51,332 bases of DNA. It comes from Solimicrobium sp. (GTDB lineage: Bacteria > Pseudomonadota > Gammaproteobacteria > Burkholderiales > Burkholderiaceae_D). Location of the stretch: the NCBI GenBank assembly GCA_021155915.1, contig JAJNBE010000018.1, forward strand, positions 1-51,332, in the 5' to 3' direction. The notes below the pieces were generated by a model that had not been told where the DNA came from, made no database searches, and worked only from the letters and a program-made list of their open reading frames with translations. Made by a program: the position numbers and the translations under genes. This document shows, piece after piece, positions 8,617 through 17,330 of this stretch (position 1 is the stretch's first letter; each line of letters opens with the position of its first letter).

Positions 8617-9282
8617 TTACAACGGACTTTTTTTGCAATTAGGCTGAAAGGGCATCGTGGTAGTAGGACTTACTAACGGAAAACGTTGATGCAACAAATT
8701 TTGATAGTATAACCAATCAAAATAGGGTCCGGGATCAGTCTTTCTCTCGGGAGCAATGTCTTGATGTCCGACGATGGCCTTAATCGGGTAATGTTCTAAC
8801 AACGCGCCCGTCAATCTGACTAAGGCATCATATTGTGTTGCCTGGAACGGTACAAATTCGCTTCCTTCCAGCTCCACCCCGATAGAAAAATCATTGCAGC
8901 GCCCACGTCCCATATATTGCGACGTGCCAGCATGCCAGGCGCGTTGATCTGTCCCAACGAATTGAATGAGACTGCCACAGCGACGGATAAGAAAATGGGC
9001 AGAGACTCGCACACCACGGAGTTGTTCAAAATCTGGATGGGCCGATAGGTCAAGCCGATTTTGAAATAAATCATCGATATAGCGTTTGGATCTCGGTTCA
9101 ATTCCAGGCTCAGGCCTGAATTCGGTGTCAGAAAATTGGCCTGCTGGCAAACTGATGGCGTGAATCACCAACAATTCCGGCACACAATCCGGTGGGCGTG
9201 CATCAAAATTAGGACAAGCATCCTGTTCGGCTAAATTAAACCAGCCTCCTAGCCGAAAACAGTGGTCGGTAGACAAATTCAT
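8617..9282 (-). CDS. ampD: N-acetylmuramyl-L-alanine amidase AmpD-like (1,6-anhydro type)
   Basis: 221 residues, amidase_2 fold. Cytoplasmic AmpD removes the peptide from 1,6-anhydro-MurNAc during cell-wall recycling. The zinc site is visible: His in LLVIHAIS (about 41), and His and Asp in GHQDIAPERKTDPGPYF (about 165-177). The Lys/Asp-Pro-Gly-Pro-x-F signature matches AmpD more than the periplasmic amidases, and no signal peptide is present. A Cys-containing N-terminus and a basic tail make it about 30 residues longer than E. coli AmpD. It starts 9 bp after the stop of the PP0621-like gene and is probably cotranscribed with it and with the CcsA-like gene. Confidence 0.9.
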   Translation of the reverse strand: MNLSTDHCFRLGGWFNLAEQDACPNFDARPPDCVPELLVIHAISLPAGQFSDTEFRPEPGIEPRSKRYIDDLFQNRLDLSAHPDFEQLRGVRVSAHFLIRRCGSLIQFVGTDQRAWHAGTSQYMGRGRCNDFSIGVELEGSEFVPFQATQYDALVRLTGALLEHYPIKAIVGHQDIAPERKTDPGPYFDWLYYQNLLHQRFPLVSPTTTMPFQPNCKKSPL

Positions 9283-9291
9283 TTCACTTCA

Positions 9292-9597
9292 CTAATCGAA
9301 GATTTTTTTATCCGTAGCCGAATGCAGTTTCGCATGCTCTTTAGTGCAAAAATAATGTTCGGAGGATAAACTTTTAACCTGAATTGCCTCGGAAGCCGGC
9401 AGATAAATTTGGCAATAACTGCATTCCACCATATTTTCAACAGGCGCGGAGGAAGGACGGAAAGGTGTCGTGGCAGTTTTGCGCAAATTTTTAGGATCGA
9501 ATTTGGTCTGGCTACGTTGGGCCGGCTTATGCAGTGTCTGCTTACGCAGTGCCCAATAAACTATCACACCCAATAACAGCCAAAACAATAACTTCAT
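9292..9597 (-). CDS. PP0621-like small membrane-anchored zinc-ribbon protein
   Basis: 101 residues. One N-terminal membrane segment (LLFWLLLGVIVYWAL) is followed by a basic linker and a likely zinc-binding CSYC...YFC pattern (CSYCQIYLPASEA, then HYFCTKEH). This matches the conserved gammaproteobacterial PP0621 family, whose function is unknown and which often neighbours ampD. Its ATG overlaps the stop of the upstream CcsA-like gene by 4 bases, implying translational coupling. Confidence 0.8.
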   Translation of the reverse strand: MKLLFWLLLGVIVYWALRKQTLHKPAQRSQTKFDPKNLRKTATTPFRPSSAPVENMVECSYCQIYLPASEAIQVKSLSSEHYFCTKEHAKLHSATDKKIFD

Positions 9598-10412
9598 AGA
9601 AAATTCCTGTGCAAAATTACTTCTAGTACAAATCGACTTCCTACATAAGCCAATAATAAGGTCGCAAACCCGGAAAGCGTTAAACTAAGTGCCGTTTTCC
9701 CTCGCCAACCGCGCCATTTGCGCCCAGCTAACAAAACGGCAAACAATAACCAGGAAAGTAAGGTAAAAAAAGTTTTATGATCCCACTTAACCGCTACTCC
9801 AAAAATTTTTTCTGAAAAGATCACGCCGCTGAGTACCGTTAAACTGAGTAATAGAAAGCCGATAAACACCAAACGAAATAAAATTCGTTCCATTAATAAC
9901 AATGCGGGCAGCCTTGCCAAAGCCAAACCTAACCATCCGACAGAAAAAAACGAAGCGCCTCCGGTTCTTCCTCGCAAGCGAGCTTCTTGCATTGTCATTA
10001 ATACCGCATGAAAAGCCGCAACCGTTAGTGTACTGTAAGCCAATAAAGCAATAGCAATATGAAAAGGAAACCATACGGATTTACCCGCAATAGAAACTAA
10101 TTGGCCTGGAAAAAAAATCGGTAATAACACGACCACGGCGGCACTAGGCAACACTAAAAAACGTAATCCATCAAGTGGCAATTGCCAATTCTCTAACCAA
10201 TAAGCTAACACCGAAATCCATAAAGCTGTAGATAACATCAATGCAAAACCCAGCTGGATCCCAGCGGCTGCATTCATTTCCTGCCACAATACCGTCCCAT
10301 GAATCAACCAGCCTACAACGATGATCAGGGAAATAAGCCATCTTGGGTTTGTAGGCAGCAATAAACAGCTGGAATAAAGAACCGCAACAGTTATGAATAA
10401 GTAGGTTTGCAT
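9594..10412 (-). CDS. ypjD: CcsA/YpjD-like inner-membrane protein (cytochrome c assembly family)
   Basis: About 272 residues with eight or more hydrophobic helices. The C-terminal half carries the CcsA-family helices with histidines (FHIAIALLAYSTLTVAAFHA and WDHKTFFTLLSWLLFA). In gammaproteobacteria this family sits next to ffh and is called YpjD. Here ffh lies on the other side of the NEL effector gene, so the old neighbourhood survives with an insertion. I chose the ATG at 10412 (MQTYLF). A GTG at 10436 would add eight polar residues (MDNRKLRI) and cannot be excluded. The exact role is unknown; a part in haem or cytochrome biogenesis is inferred from the family only. Confidence 0.85.
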   Translation of the reverse strand: MQTYLFITVAVLYSSCLLLPTNPRWLISLIIVVGWLIHGTVLWQEMNAAAGIQLGFALMLSTALWISVLAYWLENWQLPLDGLRFLVLPSAAVVVLLPIFFPGQLVSIAGKSVWFPFHIAIALLAYSTLTVAAFHAVLMTMQEARLRGRTGGASFFSVGWLGLALARLPALLLMERILFRLVFIGFLLLSLTVLSGVIFSEKIFGVAVKWDHKTFFTLLSWLLFAVLLAGRKWRGWRGKTALSLTLSGFATLLLAYVGSRFVLEVILHRNFL

Positions 10413-10830
10413 AATTCTTAATTTTCGGTTATCCACCTAACTTCGATAATAATCGAAATTCGTTTTAAATTTTTTTCGCAGATAGAACTGGCAGATTGTA
10501 ATTGATGGAAGTTCGATATGGAGTAGAAATGTAACTTTCCTTAGTCCACGGTGGGCGAAGTATAACGCGAGACGTTTGGCAGCAGTATTCGTGCACCCTA
10601 TTTATGTGGATTTCGAAGACATTATTCTGCCGTGTTTTCAGCTCCCTCGAGGAAGAAAATTAAAGGGAGCAGTGTGCAGTGCTTTAAACATTATTCGTTA
10701 AAAATGAGTTTCAATTTTTGATAAAGTCATTTGTGCTACTTCGCCTCAACCTTTTTTCATTAAACAGCAGAGGGAGTGAGCACAGCCGAATTTGTTGAAT
10801 CAATCCGGCCGAATAACGAAAAGCTGTTGC
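10413..10830. other. Gap between ypjD and the NEL effector gene
   Basis: About 418 bp with no open frame of note and no clear element. It must contain the promoter for the minus-strand ypjD-PP0621-ampD group and the 3' end of the effector transcript. I see no convincing hairpin with a T-run. Confidence 0.4.
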
Positions 10831-12942
10831 CTACTTATCATCGGCCAATTTACAAAGATCTCGTGTTCTATTTTCTAAAAGACTATTAATTTTTTGTTCG
10901 CGCGCACGACCCAAATTTTCCAGTCCGGTGTAATAATCGCCATCTGTTTTTGGTTCTTCTTCGTGTTCTTCTTCAAATCTATTCATTTTCTCTCCGAATT
11001 CCTCATTAATAGTTGCTATTTCTTTAGTATAGCTCCGCTCCATATATTGTTTCCATATTGGCTGGCTCATTAATGTAGTTATCAAACGGTCTTCATCCGC
11101 CACGACCTCATTAACATAACCTCTGGCGAGTTTTTTGTCTGCTTCAGTTAGTCTGACAGCTTCGTTAATATACCACTCGGCATAAACGGACTTAAGAGCG
11201 AATGGCAAGTTTAATTCTGTCCCTAAAGTGAGACGTAATGCCATTTGGTATTCCAATGCTTCCGCTGTATTGGGCCCGGTTCCACGGGTATTGCCCAGGG
11301 GACCATTGCCCGAAAGTCTTCCTTCTTCCCACTGCTTATGCATAACCTTTGTTGTAGCTTCATCAAGAATGGTTTGCCTTGCTATGCCTTTTGCCAAAAT
11401 GAGTAGTTCTTGTGGTGTTGCCTGAGCCGCCTCAAGCTTAGCGAAACGTGCAAAGCCTTGTACGGTATTAAATATACTAAGGGGACGTTCATGACAATCC
11501 TCCGCGGCCTCTCGTGAAGCCTCAAAAATATACTGCCGGATGGGTGCCGATATGATAGCGGATTGAATTACCTCAACCACATCCGAGGCTAATATTTTAT
11601 TTCTGAGTTCCTCTTCACCTAATCGGGTAAGCAGAGTGACAAAGTGAGCGAAATCAGGTTCATTTTTTAAATTTTCCCAATTGCTGGTAAGTTCTTCCGT
11701 GGGTAATCCGGCCTTTTGGTACCAATAGCTGTGTACATTGCTTTCCGAAGGGGCGGGTAGGTTAGCGCGTCGTAATCCATCTTGTATAGCTCGCGCTACA
11801 CCACGGTTATGCAAACCCGAGGAAAAGGTCTCATCAGAGGTCGGATCACCCCAACCTCTTTGGTACAGTTGACCCAATTGAAAGCTTGCACCTTCCGATC
11901 CTCTATCTGCCGCTTGCCGATAGAAATCTATTGCCCGTTGGTCATCCTGTACTGATGGATTGGATGTCGAAAGCGGGTTTTGATTTTCGCGAGCTGCAAG
12001 CCAAGCACCTACTCTATTCCTTTCTTCATTAGTTAGGTTCAGACTAGTAAGGACCGGCATATGCGCAACGACCGGCATATGCGCTAAAGGCTGTGCAGCA
12101 TCAGAAGTTATTTCACCACGAGTAAGGTTCAGACTATGAAGGGCAGGCATTCGCGCTAAATGCTGTGCTCCGTTAGACCCTACCCCAGTTTGATTCTCAT
12201 TAGTTTGAAGGCCTAACGCTTGGTCTATAGTTAAGCGTCCGCTGTTAAGGTATTCTCGGACTGACAAGTTCGTGAATTCCGGTGAACTAAATAAATTTAG
12301 ACCCGTTGGGAGGGCTGGAAGCGGGGAAATCGTAACATTTGATAAACTTAGATTCGGCTCTTCTTGATTGCGATACGATGCAATAATCGCGGTCGCCGCT
12401 CGCTGTCTCGACCGACTTTGGTTCAAACTGTGGTCAAAATATTCTTGAATCCTTTGAGCTATAGAGCCACAGCAGAAAGTCGGCTCGCTTAGAGCGCTGT
12501 CTGTATAAGCTATTATTTCGCGCTGTTGCTCCTCATTGAACCAAACCGCACGCATATAATTTTCCAATGCGGTCCTATAAGACTGTGGGTTTCGGCATGG
12601 TATTAACATTTCGCTATTATCGATCTCTTTCATATGCTGTGTCAGAAGTTCTTCAAACCGCCCTTGAGTTTCCAAGCGCCATCCATCTTGCTCATTTGAG
12701 TAGTGGTATAAAAAATCGTTAGAATTGAGTGGAGGTCCCAACGCAGTCGGCAACTCTCCGCCGTTAATAATGAACCTGACAAGATTTTGCAAAGGACCTA
12801 CATTTTCGGAATAGTGAGCCGGTCCTATCCAATTGATAACCGTTCCTCTGGAATGGACATCCCCATTGGGTAAGCTATTGTGCAGGTTGAGGACTGTGAA
12901 TTCTGCATTAGGGAAGACAACGTTAGGGCGAGTTGGTAACAT
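10831..12942 (-). CDS. Putative effector with LRR-like, Sel1-like and NEL-type E3 ubiquitin ligase domains
   Basis: 703 residues, no signal peptide or membrane segment. An N-terminal domain (about 25-90, with W38-I-G...H43-Y) is shared with the protein at 15505-16896. Residues 231-310 hold a GRLTIDQAL unit and short LRR-like pieces (ALHSLNLT, VLTSLNLT). Residues 335-365 form a Sel1-like repeat. Residues 455-703 resemble the NEL domain of Shigella IpaH and Salmonella SspH: the candidate catalytic Cys483 is in D-C-H-E-R (family C-E-D-R), followed by ELLILAKGIAR, EALEYQMALR, LTEADKKLARGYV and a PIWKQYMER segment in family order. NEL proteins transfer ubiquitin to host proteins after secretion. 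The family's usual CxD reads CxE here. The match is from memory, not a search. It sits between ypjD and ffh, normally close neighbours, suggesting acquisition. Confidence 0.7.
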   Translation of the reverse strand: MLPTRPNVVFPNAEFTVLNLHNSLPNGDVHSRGTVINWIGPAHYSENVGPLQNLVRFIINGGELPTALGPPLNSNDFLYHYSNEQDGWRLETQGRFEELLTQHMKEIDNSEMLIPCRNPQSYRTALENYMRAVWFNEEQQREIIAYTDSALSEPTFCCGSIAQRIQEYFDHSLNQSRSRQRAATAIIASYRNQEEPNLSLSNVTISPLPALPTGLNLFSSPEFTNLSVREYLNSGRLTIDQALGLQTNENQTGVGSNGAQHLARMPALHSLNLTRGEITSDAAQPLAHMPVVAHMPVLTSLNLTNEERNRVGAWLAARENQNPLSTSNPSVQDDQRAIDFYRQAADRGSEGASFQLGQLYQRGWGDPTSDETFSSGLHNRGVARAIQDGLRRANLPAPSESNVHSYWYQKAGLPTEELTSNWENLKNEPDFAHFVTLLTRLGEEELRNKILASDVVEVIQSAIISAPIRQYIFEASREAAEDCHERPLSIFNTVQGFARFAKLEAAQATPQELLILAKGIARQTILDEATTKVMHKQWEEGRLSGNGPLGNTRGTGPNTAEALEYQMALRLTLGTELNLPFALKSVYAEWYINEAVRLTEADKKLARGYVNEVVADEDRLITTLMSQPIWKQYMERSYTKEIATINEEFGEKMNRFEEEHEEEPKTDGDYYTGLENLGRAREQKINSLLENRTRDLCKLADDK

Positions 12943-13209
12943 AAAGGGATTCCGTTAATTGAGTAAATAGAAAAAAATTATAGGTAGAGTATCGTGGATT
13001 CCTAATTTAAAACAAATAGGTATTTTCCACAGTGAAAAGAATACGTAAGCCGGAGTTATAACGTATTCGCCGCATCCATCGCATTGCGCCTATTATTCTG
13101 GCAATAAGGTCGTAAGAAATTTGGCCCGTCCTTAAGGTAAAATACCGCTTTGCTGAACGCATCGGTTCTACCTCCCTTCTGTACCTATTTTTCAAAGGCT
13201 CTTATTCCT
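12943..13209. other. Divergent promoter region between the NEL effector gene and ffh
   Basis: 267 bp serving both directions. A short open frame here (13007-13195, minus) has atypical composition and no ribosome site, so I do not call it a gene. The region contains an AT-rich part beside the effector start. No specific promoter could be assigned with confidence. Confidence 0.35.
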
Positions 13210-14574
13210 ATGCTCGACAATCTAACAAAACGGCTTGCTAAAGTCGTTAAAACTATGCGTGGCGAAGCGCGCTTAACGGAATCCAACACCGCTGAAATGC
13301 TACGTGAAGTAAGAATGGCCCTGTTAGAGGCCGATGTAGCCTTGCCGGCTGTTCGAGAATTTATTGTTAAGGTTAAGGAAAAAGCGTTGGGTGAAGAGGT
13401 TATTTCTTCCCTTTCTCCAGGTCAGGCGTTAGTAGGCGTAGTACAACGCGAGTTGGCTTCGCTGATGGGCGCTGATCTGGGCCCGACCGCATCAGAATTA
13501 AATTTTGCTACGCAACCTCCTGCCATAATTTTAATGGCAGGTTTACAAGGGGTGGGAAAAACCACGACGGTGGGAAAGTTAGCCAAATTCTTGCGGGAAA
13601 ATTACAAGAAGAAGGTGCTGACTGTTTCGGCCGACGTATATCGGCCCGCCGCCATTGCGCAGCTGCAAAGTGTGACCGAACAAGTCGGTGCTGATTTTTT
13701 TCCCACACAAAGCAGTGATAAGCCGGTTGATATTGCCTTTGCAGCGCTCGATTTTGCTAAAAAGCACCATCACGATGTGTTAATTATTGATACCGCTGGC
13801 CGCCTGGGCGTGGATGAAGCGATGATGCAAGAGATCGCCTCAATCCATGCTGCGGTTAAACCTATCGAAACCTTATTTGTCGTGGACGCGATGATTGGGC
13901 AAGACGCTGTCAATAGTGCCCGCGCCTTCCACGATGCCCTTCCCTTGACAGGAATTGTCCTAACCAAGTTAGATGGCGATTCGCGTGGGGGCGCCGCGCT
14001 CTCTGTGCGGCATATTACGGGCGTGCCAATAAAATTTGCGGGTGTTTCGGAAAAAATGGATGGCTTAGAAGCATTTGATGCCACTCGCATGGCAAATCGT
14101 GTTCTAGGTATGGGCGATATCTTAGCATTGGTGGCCGAAGCTCAGAAAAACATCGATGTTGCAGCCGCCCAAGATTTAGCAAACAAAATGAAAGGTGGGG
14201 GAAAATTTGATTTGAATGATTTCAAAGCCCAAATTGCACAAATGAAAAATATGGGCAGCCTATCTGGGATAATCGAAAAATTACCCGCCCAAATGCAGCA
14301 GGCTGCAAACGGCGCTAATTTGGGGCAAGCCGAAAAGCAAGTTCGTCGGATGGAAGGAATGATTAATTCCATGACCCCGATAGAGCGGGCTAAACCGGAT
14401 CTTATTAAGGCTTCGCGTAAACGTCGCATTGCTAACGGCGCGGGCGTGCAGATTCAAGAAGTAAATCGCATGTTAGCGCAATTTGAACAAATGCAATCCA
14501 TGATGAAAAAGCTTAAAGGTGGCGGAATGATGAAAATGATGCGCAGTATGAAGGGAATGATGCCGGGGAGATAA
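13210..14574 (+). CDS. ffh: Signal recognition particle GTPase Ffh (SRP54)
   Basis: 454-residue SRP54 homologue that binds 4.5S RNA and nascent signal sequences and delivers ribosomes to FtsY. N domain at residues 1-90. The G domain has the P-loop GLQGVGKTT at 111-119, DVYRPAAIAQL, DTAGRLGVDE and TKLDGDSRGG. The Met-rich M domain ends MMKMMRSMKGMMPGR. The start is ATG at 13210 (MLDNLT), the family's usual beginning; an upstream ATG at 13150 would add 20 unlike residues. AAAGG precedes it. It is transcribed away from the effector gene. Confidence 0.97.
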   Translation: MLDNLTKRLAKVVKTMRGEARLTESNTAEMLREVRMALLEADVALPAVREFIVKVKEKALGEEVISSLSPGQALVGVVQRELASLMGADLGPTASELNFATQPPAIILMAGLQGVGKTTTVGKLAKFLRENYKKKVLTVSADVYRPAAIAQLQSVTEQVGADFFPTQSSDKPVDIAFAALDFAKKHHHDVLIIDTAGRLGVDEAMMQEIASIHAAVKPIETLFVVDAMIGQDAVNSARAFHDALPLTGIVLTKLDGDSRGGAALSVRHITGVPIKFAGVSEKMDGLEAFDATRMANRVLGMGDILALVAEAQKNIDVAAAQDLANKMKGGGKFDLNDFKAQIAQMKNMGSLSGIIEKLPAQMQQAANGANLGQAEKQVRRMEGMINSMTPIERAKPDLIKASRKRRIANGAGVQIQEVNRMLAQFEQMQSMMKKLKGGGMMKMMRSMKGMMPGR

Positions 14575-14812
14575 AGAAGTTATCGCTATTTATAGCCGCC
14601 GAAGCATTTTTTAGTAGAAATAAGTGCCTCACTAGGCTTCTCAGTGGTATCAAATGAAAAATATTCATAAAAACATCAAAAAACACTTGCACAGCCAATC
14701 AATCCGCACCACTATAAGCGGGCATTACGCGTGGTAAGGGTTTACCGCTTACTCAAGCTAGTTTTAACTTGGCGAAATACCAATTTTTAACATTTTCTCA
14801 GGAGACCTAATA

Positions 14813-15163
14813 ATGGCAACAGCAAAAAAACCAGCAGCTTCCGCAAAAAAACCAGCTACAGCAGCAAAAAAACCCGCAGCAGCTGCTAAAACAGCCAAAG
14901 CACCGGCAGCAAAAAAAGCGAATACGGCATTTATGAAACCCATGACGTTGTCTCCCGTCTTAGCAGCAGTTATTGGTTCCACACCCATTCCACGTACTGA
15001 AGTAACGAAAAAAATCTGGGAATACATCAAAGAACACAAACTGCAAGATGAAGCAAACAAACGTATGATTAACGGCGATGCCAAATTGATTGAAGTATTT
15101 CAAGGTAAAAAACAAGTTTCTATGTTTGAAATGGCTAAATATATTTCTGCACATTTGTCATAA
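14813..15163 (+). CDS. SWIB/MDM2 domain protein with histone-like Lys/Ala/Pro tail
   Basis: 116 residues. Residues 1-42 are a basic Lys/Ala/Pro tail (KKPAASAKKPA...) of histone H1 type. Residues 43-116 form a complete SWIB domain: MKPMTLSPVLAAVIG, then IPRTEVTKKIWEYIKEH, LQDEANKRMINGD, LIEVFQGKKQVSMFEMAKYIS. SWIB domains are typical of eukaryotic chromatin remodellers and occur in some bacteria, notably Chlamydiae and Legionellales, where they are tied to DNA condensation or topology. The ATG has a strong CAGGAGACC site. It is flanked by a 238-bp leader and a strong terminator, so it is a single-gene unit. The tail echoes the larger histone-like protein at 2212-3117. A nucleoid role is inferred. 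Confidence 0.93.
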   Translation: MATAKKPAASAKKPATAAKKPAAAAKTAKAPAAKKANTAFMKPMTLSPVLAAVIGSTPIPRTEVTKKIWEYIKEHKLQDEANKRMINGDAKLIEVFQGKKQVSMFEMAKYISAHLS

Positions 15164-15212
15164 TAATTGCGTGGGTATTGGAATAAAAAGTACCTGAGGT
15201 AGCATATAATAT

Positions 15213-15246
15213 AAAAAAACGTCCGCTTGATGCGGACGTTTTTTTT
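15213..15246 (+). terminator. Rho-independent terminator after the SWIB gene
   Basis: CGTCCGC / GCGGACG stem (15220-15226 with 15232-15238), a 5-base loop, flanking A-run and an eight-T run. The symmetric A and T runs make it a potential two-way terminator. Confidence 0.92.
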
Positions 15247-15329
15247 GGAGAAATGGGTCATCAGTATTTTCCTGACTTGGGCGCTTTTTCGTCACTTCAA
15301 CCTGCACTGCGCGCTATTTGCCCTACAGA

Positions 15330-15477
15330 GAGACCTCTACACACAACCGTAGCGGGCGAGCCAAACACAAGGCGCGCGGAGCGCAGCAACCGGAAGGTAG
15401 TACATGAGGATGGCGAGCACCAGAGTGTAACCCCGAACGACGTATTTGGCTCGCGCAGTAGATTGTGCAGAGGTCTC
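15330..15477 (-). repeat. GAGACCTCTGCA palindromic element, copy 2
   Basis: 148 bp, ends GAGACCTCTACACACAACCG and GATTGTGCAGAGGTCTC, with GGAGCGCAGCAACC in the body, thus inverted relative to copy 1. It lies between the SWIB terminator and the 3' end of the beta-solenoid gene. Its central GTACA hairpin is degraded. Confidence 0.85.
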
Positions 15478-15504
15478 ACAGATGGCGTCTTTATAGCTTT
15501 ATCA

Positions 15505-16896
15505 TCAAAGCTTGCTGAGGAAGCTTCCAATCACGTTTAGTACATCCTCAGGCACAACGTGAAGAGCAGAATTAGTTTCTTTCATGCTTTGGCGCAACAG
15601 TGCATATGCTGGCGTGAGTTCTCTTATCTTCTTTCCATGGGGAGTTTCCATAGAGTACCACTCGTTTGCCATCCTTAGATCGCGTCTAAATGAAGAACGT
15701 TTTTTTGAATACAGCTCGCCCAGTTCAAAAATCGCATTAGGATGTCCTAATTCATGCGCTGCTGATAAAAAGAACGTAGCAAGCTTGTCACTTTGTTTGA
15801 CGCCCTTACCATCGCAGAATGCCATACCTATCAGAAAGCCGGCGCCGGCGCGTTCCCGAACGGTCACATTGTTGTTCCAACATTTATCCAAATTTTGGCG
15901 CATTGCCATAAAATCGTCATACTGCATCGCTTTAGCGTCATATTTCACATTCGCCGAGGCCAACGCATGGCCTACAATGGCGATCGAACCCGATACAGCA
16001 GCAATAGCCCGAGCCCCATCCGCCGTGGCATATGTGATCGCGCCGCTTGTTCTTGCGTAAGCCTCAGCCTGATTCTCTGTGGCGTTCGCTATTGCACCTG
16101 ACGCCTCTGCATTAGCGCTAGCCCCATGCCCAGTGGCATTCGCTGTCGAGCCGGATTTGTGAGCAAAAGCCTCGGCCCCACCCACCGTAGCATTTGCTGT
16201 GGCACCGCATGCAGTCGCCCCAGCTTGGGCCCCTCGCGCCCTAGCATTCGCTGTCGCGCCGGACACCCTTGCATAAGCCCTTGCCCCGTTCGTCATGGCG
16301 TTTGCTGTCGCACCCGGTGCAGTTGCCTCAGCCTTAGCCCATGCCGCCGTGGCATTCGCTGTTGCACCGGATGCGTTTGCAAAAGCGAAAGTACCGTAGC
16401 CCGTGGCATTCGCTGTTGTGCCAGATGCTTTGGCATGAGCTATAGCTAGGCGCCCGGTGGCATTCGCTATCGAACCCGACACTTTTGCTACAGCGTAGGC
16501 CCCGTCTACTGCGTTCGCCGTGGCGTTCTCTCCGCAAGCAATTACTATCGCATCACTTCCGATTGCATGTACAGTTCCATGATGAAATGAAACCTCACCT
16601 GATTCCACCCGACAAGCATCTAGCGTCAAGTTTTCCGGAAAAATAATATGCTCGCCCTTTGCTAAATTAAAAACAATTTCTTTTAATTTTATTGGATGGG
16701 CCGTAGGAAGAGTATCGTTAGTAACTGCCTGGATGATATTGGCTGCCACTGAGAGTGTGCCATCGTAGTGGTGGTCCCCTATCCACCCCCTGACTATCTC
16801 GGCAGTCGTATTCTCCCGTGGAGTGAGCGCAACCGAAGGGTTAACCAGCAGGGCGGTGCTACCAGGTTCACTAGGAAGAAGGGGAGTCATTGTCAA
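15505..16896 (-). CDS. Putative effector/surface protein with 18-residue Ala-rich beta-solenoid repeats
   Basis: 463 residues, no signal peptide. Residues 25-90 match the N-terminal domain of the NEL protein (W38-I-G-x-x-H43-Y and a later L-P-T-A at similar positions). Residues 121-318 are ten or eleven tandem repeats of exactly 18 residues, consensus SGATANATxxGAxAxAxA, with alternating small residues, as expected for a beta-solenoid with one turn per repeat. Residues 350-415 form one or two Sel1-like repeats (AGAGFLIGMAFCDGKGV and HPNAIFELGELY). The last residues, VPEDVLNVIGSFLSKL, resemble the first helix of an F-box. No known family was recognised for the whole; a host-directed role is inferred from domain sharing. 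Confidence 0.8.
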   Translation of the reverse strand: MTMTPLLPSEPGSTALLVNPSVALTPRENTTAEIVRGWIGDHHYDGTLSVAANIIQAVTNDTLPTAHPIKLKEIVFNLAKGEHIIFPENLTLDACRVESGEVSFHHGTVHAIGSDAIVIACGENATANAVDGAYAVAKVSGSIANATGRLAIAHAKASGTTANATGYGTFAFANASGATANATAAWAKAEATAPGATANAMTNGARAYARVSGATANARARGAQAGATACGATANATVGGAEAFAHKSGSTANATGHGASANAEASGAIANATENQAEAYARTSGAITYATADGARAIAAVSGSIAIVGHALASANVKYDAKAMQYDDFMAMRQNLDKCWNNNVTVRERAGAGFLIGMAFCDGKGVKQSDKLATFFLSAAHELGHPNAIFELGELYSKKRSSFRRDLRMANEWYSMETPHGKKIRELTPAYALLRQSMKETNSALHVVPEDVLNVIGSFLSKL

Positions 16897-16929
16897 CTGC
16901 TTTCTAAATTAATCAAAAACTAGAGAGTA

Positions 16930-16951
16930 ATGCCCAATATCGATTGGGCAT
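16930..16951. other. Hairpin upstream of the beta-solenoid gene
   Basis: Perfect 9-bp stem ATGCCCAAT / ATTGGGCAT with a 4-base loop, 34 bp upstream of the gene start at 16896. There is no T-run, so it is more likely an operator or leader hairpin than a terminator. The binding factor is unknown. Confidence 0.4.
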
Positions 16952-17024
16952 ATTGGGGGTTTCCTCAATAGGGTATATACCTAGGCAATGCGTCTTGCGG
17001 AGAAGCAGGTAAACCGCATCCGGG

Positions 17025-17164
17025 AAACCTTTAAATAACCGTAGCAAGCGAGTCAACGTCAAAGCGCACGGAGCGCAGCAACCCGAATGTACTTGAGTAC
17101 AAAAGGAGTACGAGTACCGCGCAGCGCCGAATTTGGCTCGCGCAGTAGATTATGCAGAGGTCTC
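17025..17164 (-). repeat. GAGACCTCTGCA palindromic element, copy 3
   Basis: About 140 bp. The right end TATGCAGAGGTCTC is intact and the left end is mutated (AAACCTTTAAATAACCG). The body has GGAGCGCAGCAACCCGAATGT and the central hairpin TGTACTTGAGTACA. Inverted relative to copy 1. It sits in the 434-bp gap between the beta-solenoid gene and the lytic transglycosylase. Confidence 0.8.
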
Positions 17165-17330
17165 TCCGGTGGGCAAAATAACACACTGTATTACCCTTTG
17201 CCGGGTCAACAAAACTTAACTCGCCGTTTGCGTTTGCTATTCTTTTACGTGTCTGCCATTGCCGTCTCGTTGTGCTCTCCAATTTCAAAAAGGCTGAATA
17301 CCGCATAATTTCCCCAGCCGATCCTGATGT

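Noticed and set aside
13007..13195. Small minus-strand gene between the effector gene and ffh
   Set aside because: Arg/Met-rich composition, no ribosome site, overlaps the expected ffh promoter.
16930..16951. Terminator upstream of the solenoid gene
   Set aside because: The stem is good but no T-run follows on either strand, and it is placed at a gene start.
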